From Clostridia bacterium (GTDB taxonomy: Bacteria > Bacillota > Clostridia > Christensenellales > Aristaeellaceae), in the NCBI GenBank assembly GCA_030529995.1, contig JAUMVT010000008.1, positions 6,871-59,702 of the forward strand: DNA of 52,832 nt. Reading direction: 5' to 3'. Of the stretch, positions 7,552-15,039 are shown in pieces. Every line of letters starts with the position of its first letter. The stretch's first letter is position 1. The notes beneath the pieces were generated by a model, which saw only the letters and a list, made by a program, of their open reading frames with translations, searched no databases and was not told the DNA's origin. Both the position numbers and the translations under genes were made by a program.

Positions 7552-8793
7552 TTATTCCGTTTTTCCCACCACCCCCGCTGCAGCCCCCAGCAAATTCGCC
7601 TCCTCCGTGCGCACAAATTTCACGGGGCAGTCGGCCATCGCTTCTGCCAGCAGCTGCTGCAGCAGGGGATTCTTCCAGTAAGTGGAGCCTTCAACGGCCA
7701 GCAGTACAGGCTGCTCCCTGACACCTATTTCATCCAGAATGCCGTGGAGGGTCATGCTGACCAGCAGCACCGCCCGGCGGACAATGGCCATGGACAGCTC
7801 ACGGAGCAGGGCCTTGTCCCTTGCGTCCGGGAAGGCTTCCTCCAGTAGGCAGCTGTGCCCGTTCACCATTTTGGATACATCAATGGCAGTGGGATGCACG
7901 TGGGTCAGAACTTCCGGATTGGCCAGCATCCCCTGTTCCGCCGCCAGCTTCAGCAAGGCGCCCAGCAAAGACCCCTGATACGCCCCGGAAAGCATCTTTT
8001 CCAGAACGCTCTGATCCGGGTCGATGCTGCCCTTGCGCACCAGCAAATCCGCCGGGCTGGGGGTCATGAGGGAGAAAGCTCCCGATTCAATATTGATGAT
8101 GCTCCGCCCCTCCTGCGCCTGCAGGGCAGGGGCTTTTGTGATGCGCCGGTTCTCCTCCCCGTAGCAGCAGTTGAAGCCCGTGCCCAGAATCATGCCGATG
8201 CACCCATCGGTACCGGGATGCTGGGTGACCGCCCCCAGCAGAGCGGCAGGCGCATCGTTCATCACGCGGATCCGGGTAGGGGCAGGCGCACCCAGCGCAT
8301 GCAAAGCCTCCCGAAGGCCGGTGGCCACGGTGTCGCCCACCAGCCCGTCCACCTGCAGCTCCTTGTCCAGGTACAGCACCCGGGCATCCCCATCCGGCAG
8401 AATGTCCGCCGTAAAGCTGAAGCAAAAGCCGATGGGCAGGGGAGAGGCCATCATGGCGGCGGCGTCCTCCGCCAGGGAGCGGAAGAAAGCCTCACGGCTC
8501 AGCCGCCCCTTTGTGCCGGGCATGGGACGGTCTTTCCGAGCGAGGATTTCCATGCCGTCTTCTGTCAGGCGAACATGGGCGGTGCGCAGGTTGGTGCCCC
8601 CGGCGTCCAGCACCAGGGCTTCCCCGGTGGGACGGCGGCGGTTCAGCGGCAGATAGGAGGGCAGCATGGGCAGTCCTCCCGGCTGACCGGCAAGCCCCAG
8701 CGCCATGGCACGGCGGAAGGCTTCCCTGCCTTGGGCAAGGGCACGATCGGTGGGCATAAAGCCTATGGAAGACAGAAAAGATTCGCAGTCCAT
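7552..8793 (-). CDS. Hexokinase of the eukaryotic-type family
   Basis: Cytoplasmic ATP-dependent hexose kinase, 413 residues. The motifs of the hexokinase/actin-like ATPase fold are visible: phosphate-1 LVLDAGGTNLRTAHV, the sugar-binding segment GFCFSFTADI (the F-S-F type signature), connect-1 with catalytic Asp in VMNDAPAALLGA, phosphate-2 GMILGTGFNCCYGE, and an adenosine-type motif LLAVEGSTYWKNP. This arrangement is closer to eukaryotic hexokinases than to the bacterial ROK glucokinases most Firmicutes use. Two ATGs lie near the AAGGAG. The second (8793) has proper spacing and is used here. It is a single gene, flanked upstream by the terminator of the dipeptidase gene. Confidence 0.88.
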   Translation of the reverse strand: MDCESFLSSIGFMPTDRALAQGREAFRRAMALGLAGQPGGLPMLPSYLPLNRRRPTGEALVLDAGGTNLRTAHVRLTEDGMEILARKDRPMPGTKGRLSREAFFRSLAEDAAAMMASPLPIGFCFSFTADILPDGDARVLYLDKELQVDGLVGDTVATGLREALHALGAPAPTRIRVMNDAPAALLGAVTQHPGTDGCIGMILGTGFNCCYGEENRRITKAPALQAQEGRSIINIESGAFSLMTPSPADLLVRKGSIDPDQSVLEKMLSGAYQGSLLGALLKLAAEQGMLANPEVLTHVHPTAIDVSKMVNGHSCLLEEAFPDARDKALLRELSMAIVRRAVLLVSMTLHGILDEIGVREQPVLLAVEGSTYWKNPLLQQLLAEAMADCPVKFVRTEEANLLGAAAGVVGKTE

Positions 8794-8833
8794 CCTCATT
8801 CTCCTTATACGATCATAACGATTCACACATTCG

Positions 8834-8863
8834 AAAAATCTCCCGCCCACCGGGAGCGGGAGA
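8834..8863 (-). terminator. Rho-independent terminator after pepV
   Basis: Minus-strand stem TCTCCCGC/GCGGGAGA with a run of five T directly after it, beginning 12 bases past the PepV stop codon. Confidence 0.85.
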
Positions 8864-8875
8864 CACATTTGCAAT

Positions 8876-10243
8876 TTACTCGGCGCACAGCCGCATCAGC
8901 GCATTGGCATAAATTCTAGCGGCCTTCATCAGCTTGGTGACGGAAGCGTACTCGTTGGCCTGATGGGCAAGATCCTCATCATCCGGGAAGGCTGCGCCAA
9001 AGGCGACCCCCTGCTTGAGCACCTTGGCGTAGGTGCCGCCGCCGGTGGACTGGGCCTCTGCCGGCAGGCCGGTTTCCTCATGATAGGCAGCCAGCAGGTT
9101 GGAGACCAGCTCCGTATCCGCCGGCACGTGATGGGGCGCCTTGGCGGTGGCATCCACAAAGGTGAAGCCGGGCAGATGAACTCTGGCAGCGGCTTCGATG
9201 GCCTGCAGATCCGCCTTCACCGGGCAGCGCATGTCCAGGGTGGCAGTGATGACGCCCTTTTCCAGGTGGAGGATGCCCATGTTGCAGGTCAGTGCACCGG
9301 AGATTTCATCTTCGCAGGCGCAGCCCAGGGACCTGCCGTCTGTTTCTATGCCCACCGCATCGGCCAGGGTGCGGAATGCGCCTTCCACGCCCAACTCCCT
9401 GAGCAGCAGGAGCATCATGCCGATGGCGTTCCGTCGTCCTTCCGGGTAGGCGGCGTGTCCGGGAATGCCCTCCGCCGTTACCTTCACTCCGTCGGCGGTG
9501 ACTTCCGCCGTGTAGGGCAGGCCGGTCTCGGCGGCATAAGCCTCTACCGCACGAGCCAGATCCTCTCCGCCCTCCAGCAGGGCAACGGATTCGCCGGGGA
9601 TTACGTTCATTCTTTCGCCGGTGAACAATTCCTTCACCTGCAGGCCGGTTTTGGCTGCCGGGGCGGTGATGGCGGCGTGGAACATGCCCTTCTCCGTGTT
9701 AATCAGGGGGAAGGATGCGTCCGGGGAGAAGCCCACGTCCGGCATCTGGGTATGGGTGGTGTAATAGGCCATATCCTGCCAGTCGCTTTCCTCATCGCAG
9801 CCCAGCACCATGCGGATGGAACGCTTCAGGGGCACCCCTGCGTCCTTCATGGCCTTCATGGCCAGCAGCGCCGCAATGCTGGGACCCTTGTCGTCATTGG
9901 TGCCCCGGCCCAGGATGATATCCCCTTCCAGGGTGGCAGAGAAGGGAGGCACACGCCAGCCGTCTCCTGCGGGCACAACGTCCAGATGCCCCAGCACCGC
10001 AATGGCTTCCGGCTTGTCGCCCAGGGTGATGTCGCAGGCGTAGCCGTCAAAGTCGCGGACGGCAAAGCCCATGGCCTTGGCGTCTTCCATGGCCACGTCC
10101 AGCATCTTCCGCACATCCTTGCCGAAGGGGGCACCGGGGGCAGGGGTATCCTTCACCGAAGGGATCTGCACCCACTTGGTCAGCAGATCCACTAATACGG
10201 GTTCCATTGCATCAAGCCGTGCCGCTACATTCTGATCCAGCAT
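8876..10243 (-). CDS. pepV: PepV/Sapep-type dipeptidase (M20 family)
   Basis: A 455-residue metallopeptidase that hydrolyses dipeptides in the cytoplasm. M20 features in order: the first metal site VLGHLDVVPAGDGW, the bridging region GRGTNDDKGPSIAALLAMK, the catalytic/metal Glu pair in LGCDEESDW, and the lid domain in the middle. The C-terminal STGGGTYAKVLKQGVAFGAAFP and DEDLAHQANEY supply the last ligands. The start is the second in-frame ATG (10243) since AAAGGAG is adjacent to the first and about nine bases from the second. It is the second gene of a two-gene operon with the small protein upstream (9 bp stop-to-SD region). It ends in a clear terminator. Confidence 0.93.
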   Translation of the reverse strand: MLDQNVAARLDAMEPVLVDLLTKWVQIPSVKDTPAPGAPFGKDVRKMLDVAMEDAKAMGFAVRDFDGYACDITLGDKPEAIAVLGHLDVVPAGDGWRVPPFSATLEGDIILGRGTNDDKGPSIAALLAMKAMKDAGVPLKRSIRMVLGCDEESDWQDMAYYTTHTQMPDVGFSPDASFPLINTEKGMFHAAITAPAAKTGLQVKELFTGERMNVIPGESVALLEGGEDLARAVEAYAAETGLPYTAEVTADGVKVTAEGIPGHAAYPEGRRNAIGMMLLLLRELGVEGAFRTLADAVGIETDGRSLGCACEDEISGALTCNMGILHLEKGVITATLDMRCPVKADLQAIEAAARVHLPGFTFVDATAKAPHHVPADTELVSNLLAAYHEETGLPAEAQSTGGGTYAKVLKQGVAFGAAFPDDEDLAHQANEYASVTKLMKAARIYANALMRLCAE

Positions 10244-10258
10244 GATGAACATTCTCCT

Positions 10259-10549
10259 TTACGCATTTCTGGGATCCTGGGAGCGCTTCTTTTTCGCTTC
10301 CGGGTCGATATATTCGATTTCCAAATGATCGAAGGGAACACTTTCAAAGAAGGATTCCTTCAGGAATCTGGTTTGTCCGAATGCTTCCCACTCCCGCTGA
10401 TTTTTCTCCAGCCAGAGGGGACGGGGCAGATCCAGCTGATGGCAGGCTTCCTCCAGTGCCTCTTGCGGATTCTCCCGGGTGCAGGGCGCAGTGGTTTGCC
10501 TGTCGATTTTGTGATGGCGGATCGTACGTACCCACAGGGCAGTTGCCAT
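10259..10549 (-). CDS. Small conserved clostridial protein of unknown function
   Basis: A 96-residue soluble protein with no recognised domain. It reads LWVRTIRHHKI near the N-terminus, then EALEEACHQLDLPRPLWL, a region with FGQTRFLKESF, and FDHLEIEYID near the end. This pattern resembles short hypothetical proteins seen across Clostridia, but I know no function for it. The second ATG (10549) is used because AGGAGG is seven bases upstream of it and only one base from the first ATG. The gene is driven by a promoter at 10579-10607, back to back with the infC promoter, and precedes pepV. Confidence 0.75.
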   Translation of the reverse strand: MATALWVRTIRHHKIDRQTTAPCTRENPQEALEEACHQLDLPRPLWLEKNQREWEAFGQTRFLKESFFESVPFDHLEIEYIDPEAKKKRSQDPRNA

Positions 10550-10578
10550 GTTCATGCCTCCTTCCGGTTCCTTCCGCT

Positions 10579-10607
10579 ATTATGCCACAGTTTTTTCGGG
10601 CTGACAA
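10579..10607 (-). promoter_or_regulatory. Promoter of the small-protein/pepV operon
   Basis: Minus strand: TTGTCA (10602-10607), 17-bp spacer, CATAAT (10579-10584), ending 30 bp from the gene's start. Divergent from the infC promoter. Confidence 0.75.
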
Positions 10608-10642
10608 GGGTAGGGAAGGGGGCAAATCCCCCAATTTCCCCC

Positions 10643-10671
10643 TTGACAACGCCCTTCACACGGGGTATAAT
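10643..10671 (+). promoter_or_regulatory. Consensus sigma-A promoter of infC-rpmI-rplT
   Basis: Perfect TTGACA (10643-10648), 17-bp spacer, perfect TATAAT (10666-10671). The predicted transcript starts near 10678, giving a leader of about 165 nt before infC, as expected for an attenuation-controlled ribosomal operon. Confidence 0.92.
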
Positions 10672-10777
10672 ACTCATGTTTGAAGTAGAAGCATGCCCGC
10701 TTCTCACCCGGAACGGCGAAAACTGTCGGGTCTGCGGCATTCTTTTCCCTCGGGGGAGAGATGATTGTGTCAGCTGA

Positions 10778-10806
10778 GCAGCGGGTGCGCATCCCGCTGC
10801 TTTTTC
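10778..10806 (+). terminator. Leader terminator (attenuator) upstream of infC
   Basis: GCAGCGGG (10778-10785) pairs perfectly with CCCGCTGC (10793-10800) and is followed by five T, inside the infC leader. In Bacillus subtilis and relatives the infC-rpmI-rplT operon is repressed by L20 binding the leader and favouring termination. The position here fits that scheme. An alternative antiterminator pairing was not worked out. Confidence 0.8.
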
Positions 10807-10841
10807 TATGCCGCAGCGGTCGAACGATTTTGAGGAGGTGC

Positions 10842-11432
10842 ATGGTTATCGCACTCGATCTGATGATCAACGAAGACATCCGCGACAGAGAGGTTCGCCT
10901 GATTGATGAAAACGGCGAGCAGCTCGGCGTCATGCCCACGCAAAAGGCGCTGGAACTTGCGGAGGAACGTGGCCTGGACCTGGCCAAGATTCAACCCACC
11001 GCAAAGCCTCCCGTCTGCAAGTTGCTGGACTATGACAAGTACCGCTACGAACAGTCGCGGCGGGAGCGTGAGAATCGGAAGAATCAGCGGGTCGTGTCGC
11101 TGAAGGAAGTCCAGCTGTCCGCCACCATTGAGGAGAATGACATCCTCACCAAGGCGAAGATGGCTACCCGCTTCCTGCAAGACGGCGACAAGGTGAAGGT
11201 TTCCATCCGCTTCCGTGGCCGCCAGATCACCCATTCCGACATCGGCATGCAGGTCATGCATGACTTTGCCGAACGCTGCCAAGAGGTCAGCACGGTGGAG
11301 CGCCGTCCCCTGATGGACGGCCGTCACCTGATCATGATCCTGGCACCCAAGGCTGCCAAGGCCTCCTTCGCCGAGAAGAAGGCACGCAAGGAAGCTGCAC
11401 AGGCTGCTGCCCCTGAAGAGGCAAAGAATTAA
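10842..11432 (+). CDS. infC: Translation initiation factor IF-3
   Basis: IF-3 binds the 30S subunit, prevents early 50S joining and checks the start codon. The 196-residue protein shows the N-domain INEDIRDREVRLIDENGEQLGVM and the C-domain VSIRFRGRQITHSDIGMQVM. The ATG at 10842 is used: GAGGAGG ends four bases before it, which is close. An ATC two codons later (10848) has ideal spacing and would match the atypical start codons IF-3 genes use for autoregulation, so the true start is open. It is the first gene of the classic infC-rpmI-rplT order. The A-rich C-terminus is usual. Confidence 0.95.
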   Translation: MVIALDLMINEDIRDREVRLIDENGEQLGVMPTQKALELAEERGLDLAKIQPTAKPPVCKLLDYDKYRYEQSRRERENRKNQRVVSLKEVQLSATIEENDILTKAKMATRFLQDGDKVKVSIRFRGRQITHSDIGMQVMHDFAERCQEVSTVERRPLMDGRHLIMILAPKAAKASFAEKKARKEAAQAAAPEEAKN

Positions 11433-11452
11433 CAGCAAAGGAGGACCATACC

Positions 11453-11653
11453 ATGCCTAAGCAAAAATCCCACCGTGGTGCTGCAAAGCGCTTCTCTTTC
11501 ACCAAGAGCGGTATCGTCAAGCATAAGCAGATGAACGCAAACCATCAGGTGCGCCTCAAGACCACCAAGCGGACCCGCCACCTGCGGGCCGATGGCGTTG
11601 TGGACAACAATGCCGAAGCACGCACCATTCATAAGCTGCTGCCCTACAAATAA
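11453..11653 (+). CDS. rpmI: 50S ribosomal protein L35
   Basis: A 66-residue basic protein starting MPKQKSHRGAAKRF and ending RTIHKLLPYK, the standard L35 length and pattern, including KTTKRTRHLR. AAAGGAGG lies nine bases before the ATG. It lies 20 bp after infC and 30 bp before rplT in a single transcript. Confidence 0.98.
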   Translation: MPKQKSHRGAAKRFSFTKSGIVKHKQMNANHQVRLKTTKRTRHLRADGVVDNNAEARTIHKLLPYK

Positions 11654-11683
11654 GCCCGATGGCTGGCAAGGAGGTATCATCCA

Positions 11684-12034
11684 ATGGCACGTATTAAGAG
11701 AGCCGTTAACGCTCATAAGAAGCGTCGTAAGGTTATGAAGCTGGCGAAGGGCTACTGGGGAGCAAAATCCAAGCAGTACCGCGCCGCATCCGAGCAGGTT
11801 GCCCGTTCCCTGCGTTACGCCTATGAAGGCCGTAAGCTGCGTAAGCGTGATTTCCGCCGTCTGTGGATCACCCGTATCAACGCCGCTGCCCGCCTGAATG
11901 GCATGAGCTATTCCACCTTCATCAATGGCTTGAAGAAGCACAATGTTGAAGTGAACCGCAAGATGCTGGCTGACCTGGCTGTGAACGACGCCGCCGGTTT
12001 CGCCAAGCTGGTTGAGCTGGCAAAGGAAGCCTAA
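11684..12034 (+). CDS. rplT: 50S ribosomal protein L20
   Basis: A 116-residue rRNA-binding protein needed early in 50S assembly, and the known autorepressor of this operon in Bacillus. The sequence starts [20 protein letters not shown], continues [15 protein letters not shown], and ends in the globular RNA-binding part with [25 protein letters not shown] precedes the ATG at good spacing. The transcript ends at the terminator 12043-12075. Confidence 0.98.
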   Translation: MARIKRAVNAHKKRRKVMKLAKGYWGAKSKQYRAASEQVARSLRYAYEGRKLRKRDFRRLWITRINAAARLNGMSYSTFINGLKKHNVEVNRKMLADLAVNDAAGFAKLVELAKEA

Positions 12035-12042
12035 TCAACATC

Positions 12043-12075
12043 AACTGTCTCGCCGAAAGGTGAGGCAGTTTTTCT
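12043..12075 (+). terminator. Rho-independent terminator after rplT
   Basis: A 12-bp stem AACTGTCTCGCC/GGTGAGGCAGTT (two G-U pairs) closed by a GAAA tetraloop, followed by T5. It begins 9 bases after the rplT stop. Confidence 0.93.
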
Positions 12076-12079
12076 TTGC

Positions 12080-12116
12080 AAAAATTGCTCCCCCCGTGCA
12101 TGATCACGAAGGGAGC
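12080..12116 (-). terminator. Terminator for the Gfo/Idh gene
   Basis: On the minus strand GCTCCCTTCGTG pairs with CACGGGGGGAGC (12087-12116), then AATTTTT. It is convergent with the rplT terminator a few bases away. Between here and the stop at 12175 I see nothing else. Confidence 0.8.
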
Positions 12117-12174
12117 GTTTCATTTTCCGATGGATTTTGTCCCAACAGGTTTTCAAGCCTGCCGCAGAGCAATT

Positions 12175-13341
12175 TTACTTTGTCACCTTGCTGCCGTAGC
12201 TGTCGGAGGTGTCGGACACCACGTCCCGGTCTTCCTTGGCACGGGAGGTGGCACGGCGCTCGTTCAGCAGCTTCAGGAACTTTTCCTCATCAATGGGCAG
12301 GGACACGGTTTCCCCTGTCCAGCCGGAAAGGTGAATGGCATTGGACAGCATGAGTCCCCGAATGCCTTCACGGCCGTCGGCGATGAGGGGTGTGCCGTGG
12401 AGAATCTTCCCGGCAAAGGCGTTGAGCACGGCCACGTGCTGCTCGTTCTTCCCGTCGGTTTCCACAGAAACACGCTCGCACGGAGGCTTGGCAAAGCCCT
12501 TGTCGCAGGTGACGCACCATTCCCGCTCGTCCACGCCCAGCTTGTCATAGACCAGCTCGTTGTTGTCGCAGATCAGCCGACCCTTGGTGCCGGTAATCTC
12601 CAGCCGGTTGGTGCCGGGAGCGTCTCCCGTGGTGGTAATGAACACACCGGTGGCGCCGTTGGCAAACTCCAGGTAGGCGGTTACATCGTCCTCCACCTCA
12701 ATGTCATGCCACTTGCCCTCGTGGGTGAAGGCGTGGACACGCACCGGCAGGCCGCACAGCCACTGGAGCAGATCCAGCTGATGGGGGCACTGGTTCAGCA
12801 GCACGCCGCCGCCTTCCCCTGCCCAGGTGGCGCGCCATGCGCCGGAATCATAGTAGAACTGGGTGCGGTACCAGTCGGTGACGATCCAGTTCATCCGCTT
12901 AATCTCGCCCAATTCGCCCCCGTCGATCATTTCCTTCATCTTGCGGTACAGGCAGTTGGACCGCTGGTTGAACATCATGCCGAAGACCAGCTCCGGATGC
13001 TTGTCCGCCTCTGCGTTCATCTCCCGCACCTGCAGGGTGTACACACCGGCAGGCTTCTCGCACATAACGTGGAGCCCGTGGTTGAAGGCGTCAATGGCCA
13101 GGGTGGGATGCTGATAATGGGGCACGGCAATCAGTACAGCGTCGCATGCGCCGCTGGCGATCAGGTCGCTGCCTTCGGTGAAAACCTGCGCGTCCGGCAC
13201 GTTTTCATGAATCCACTGGCGCCGGGATTCCTTCCGATCCGCCATGGCGGTGATTTTGATTTCCGGGCACTTGCCCTCCAGAATGTTCTTCGTATGGCCT
13301 GAGCCCATGTTGCCCACGCCGATAATGCCAAGTCGAAGCAT
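12175..13341 (-). CDS. Gfo/Idh/MocA family NAD(P)-dependent oxidoreductase
   Basis: A 388-residue sugar or inositol dehydrogenase-like enzyme. The N-terminal Rossmann fold has LGIIGVGNMGSGH and the family signature CEKPAGV at about residue 93. The catalytic region HQLDLLQWLCG provides the conserved His. The C-terminal beta-sheet domain includes EVEDDVTAYLEFANGATG. It starts at 13341 with GGAGG upstream, 21 bp after the sugar-isomerase-like gene, with which it forms a two-gene operon. The pairing of a Gfo/Idh enzyme with a xylose-isomerase-like TIM barrel is common in inositol and rare-sugar breakdown. The substrate is not identifiable. The last ~30 residues (RATSRAKEDRDVV...) are a polar tail. 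Confidence 0.92.
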   Translation of the reverse strand: MLRLGIIGVGNMGSGHTKNILEGKCPEIKITAMADRKESRRQWIHENVPDAQVFTEGSDLIASGACDAVLIAVPHYQHPTLAIDAFNHGLHVMCEKPAGVYTLQVREMNAEADKHPELVFGMMFNQRSNCLYRKMKEMIDGGELGEIKRMNWIVTDWYRTQFYYDSGAWRATWAGEGGGVLLNQCPHQLDLLQWLCGLPVRVHAFTHEGKWHDIEVEDDVTAYLEFANGATGVFITTTGDAPGTNRLEITGTKGRLICDNNELVYDKLGVDEREWCVTCDKGFAKPPCERVSVETDGKNEQHVAVLNAFAGKILHGTPLIADGREGIRGLMLSNAIHLSGWTGETVSLPIDEEKFLKLLNERRATSRAKEDRDVVSDTSDSYGSKVTK

Positions 13342-13362
13342 GATTCGTCCTCCCCAAGCGTT

Positions 13363-14214
13363 TTACAGGGTTGCCAGAATGTCCTTCAGTGCCTTGACGG
13401 CGGCATGGAAGGCGGTCTTGCTGTCCGGGTAGGTTTCGTGATGGGTCACAGGTTCGCCCTGCAGATCCTTCAGCCCGTCAAACACGGTCAGGTGGGGTTC
13501 CACCGTCAGGATGACCTCTCCGTCGTGCTCCGCGTTCACCTTCTTCAGGATTTCCGCCACATGGCCGTCTCCGTGACCGGCTGCCACCACAGCGCCGTCC
13601 TTGAGGAAGGCATCCTTGATGTGCATGTAGGTCACATAGTCCTTCAGCTGCTCGTAGCCCTCGGCGGTGTTCATGCCGCACTGCACAAAGTTGGCCGGGT
13701 CAAACACGAAGCCCATGCGGGGATAATACTTCTCCATCAGCTCCACGCACCGCTGGGTGGTGTCGCCGTAAATATCCTTTTCGTTTTCATGCACCAGATA
13801 AATGCCGGCCTTGTCGGCAAGATCCAGCATGATGTCCAGCCGGCGGAAGACTTCTTCCTTCCAGTCCTCCGGCTTGGCACCCTTGGGGGGATAGAAGCTG
13901 AACATGCGAATCCGGTCGCAGCCCAGCACCTTGCACAGCTCCAAGCCGTGCTTGAAGGATGCCAGATGTTCGTCGAAGGGCTCGTCCAGCTGTGCCTTAC
14001 CAAAGGGAGAACCCAGGGCAGAAAGCTTCACCCCGGCGGCGTCCAGCTTTTTCTTGACCTCGGCCGCTTCCTCCAGGGTCAGGGCGGAGCAGTTCTTGCC
14101 GTCCACACCGCGGAGCTCAATGCGATCCATGCCTTCTTCCTTCAATGCCTGAAGCTGCTCATCCAGCACGGGGCTTGCTTCATCGGCGAATGCAGACAAA
14201 CGGAATTTTGCCAT
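13363..14214 (-). CDS. Sugar phosphate isomerase/epimerase (xylose-isomerase-like TIM barrel)
   Basis: A 283-residue protein of the AP-endonuclease-2/xylose-isomerase-like superfamily. Features: LSAFADEASPVLDEQLQALKEEG at the N-terminus, IELRGVDGKN, metal-binding Glu in YLVHENEKDIYGDT, FVFDPANFVQCG, and HIKDAFLKDG with VAAGHGDGHV near the C-terminus. These provide the Glu/Asp/His metal ligands typical of the fold. The ATG at 14214 is preceded by AAAGGAGG. First gene of a pair with the downstream oxidoreductase. Reaction is probably isomerisation or epimerisation of a keto-sugar or inosose. This is inferred from family and context. Confidence 0.9.
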   Translation of the reverse strand: MAKFRLSAFADEASPVLDEQLQALKEEGMDRIELRGVDGKNCSALTLEEAAEVKKKLDAAGVKLSALGSPFGKAQLDEPFDEHLASFKHGLELCKVLGCDRIRMFSFYPPKGAKPEDWKEEVFRRLDIMLDLADKAGIYLVHENEKDIYGDTTQRCVELMEKYYPRMGFVFDPANFVQCGMNTAEGYEQLKDYVTYMHIKDAFLKDGAVVAAGHGDGHVAEILKKVNAEHDGEVILTVEPHLTVFDGLKDLQGEPVTHHETYPDSKTAFHAAVKALKDILATL

Positions 14215-14262
14215 AAGGAATGCCTCCTTTATGATATGCAGGATTTTCTGTCTTTTCTATTC

Positions 14263-14275
14263 GACCAAAATGGTC
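14263..14275. promoter_or_regulatory. 13-bp palindrome upstream of sugar-isomerase operon
   Basis: GACCA-AAA-TGGTC is a perfect inverted repeat 49 bp before the minus-strand operon's start codon, a candidate repressor site. I could not place a convincing -35/-10 around it. Confidence 0.4.
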
Positions 14276-14303
14276 TGATTCCTGCCTGTTTTGCACAAAA
14301 ATG

Positions 14304-14349
14304 AAGGAGCCCCCGCCACGATGTTTTCACAGGCGAAAAGCTCCTTTTT
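14304..14349. other. Terminator-like hairpin between divergent genes
   Basis: AAGGAGC (14304-14310) pairs with GCTCCTT (14340-14346), with an inner CGCC/GGCG pairing, and T5 follows on the plus strand. It precedes the TATGAT (14354-14359) that could be the -10 of the acetyltransferase gene. No known gene ends here, so it may be a leader, an insulator or the end of a short RNA. Confidence 0.45.
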
Positions 14350-14395
14350 GTGGTATGATGCAAAGGTGTAAATCAAACGAAGCGAGGGATTCACC

Positions 14396-14989
14396 ATGGA
14401 CGTACTTTCCGTTATGCAGTCAAACGAGCCTTATGTCAGCGGCTATGCCAACTTTCCCCGGGAGCTTTCCCGCCGTGCCAAGAAGCTTTGCTGGGCGTAC
14501 AACCAAACCTCTCCCGATGAGGAAGAAAAGCGCCGGGGCATTCTCCAGCAGCTCTTTGGCACCTGCCATCCCCTGACCGGCATCGAGCCGGATTTTCACT
14601 GCGACTACGGCTTCAACATTCACACCCACGGGCTTACGGTGATTAATTACAACTGCTCCATTCTGGACACCTCTCCGGTGAACATCGGGGCAGGGGCGTT
14701 CATCGCCCCCAACGTGTGCCTGGCCTGCTCCGGCCATGCCCTCGATGGAGAACAGCGTGCCCGGGGCATCGGCACTTCCGCCCCCATTACCCTGGAGGAG
14801 AACGTGTGGATTGGCGCCAGTGCGGTGATCCTCGGAGGCGTGACCATCGGTGCCGGGTCGGTCATCGGTGCCGGCAGCGTGGTGAACCGGGACATTCCCG
14901 CCGGGGTCATTGCCGCCGGCGTGCCCTGCCGGGTGCTGCGGAAGGTGACGGAGAAGGATCGGGTAGATGAGGGGAAGTTGGCGTTTTAA
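14396..14989 (+). CDS. Sugar O-acetyltransferase (maltose/galactoside type, left-handed beta-helix)
   Basis: A 197-residue acetyl-CoA-dependent acetyltransferase of the Maa/LacA group. The N-terminal helical region is SRRAKKLCWAYNQTSPDEEEKR. The hexapeptide beta-helix follows: FHCDYGFNIHTHGLTVINYNC, GAGAFIAPNVCLACSGHALD with the catalytic His, then ITLEENVWIGASAVILGGVTI and GAGSVVNRDIPAGVIAAGVP. Start ATG at 14396 with GAGGG nine bases upstream. It transfers acetyl groups to free sugars, possibly for detoxification. It is a stand-alone gene, convergent with the PolC-like gene, with no terminator that I can see in the 50 bp between them. Confidence 0.93.
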   Translation: MDVLSVMQSNEPYVSGYANFPRELSRRAKKLCWAYNQTSPDEEEKRRGILQQLFGTCHPLTGIEPDFHCDYGFNIHTHGLTVINYNCSILDTSPVNIGAGAFIAPNVCLACSGHALDGEQRARGIGTSAPITLEENVWIGASAVILGGVTIGAGSVIGAGSVVNRDIPAGVIAAGVPCRVLRKVTEKDRVDEGKLAF

Positions 14990-15039
14990 GAAAAGAGAAG
15001 AAAGGACAAGGGCCGGGAAGAACTGTGGAAAACCGGGCA

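Noticed and set aside
10259-10555. First ATG (10555) as start of the small conserved protein
   Set aside because: AGGAGG is a single base from it. The ATG at 10549 has correct spacing.
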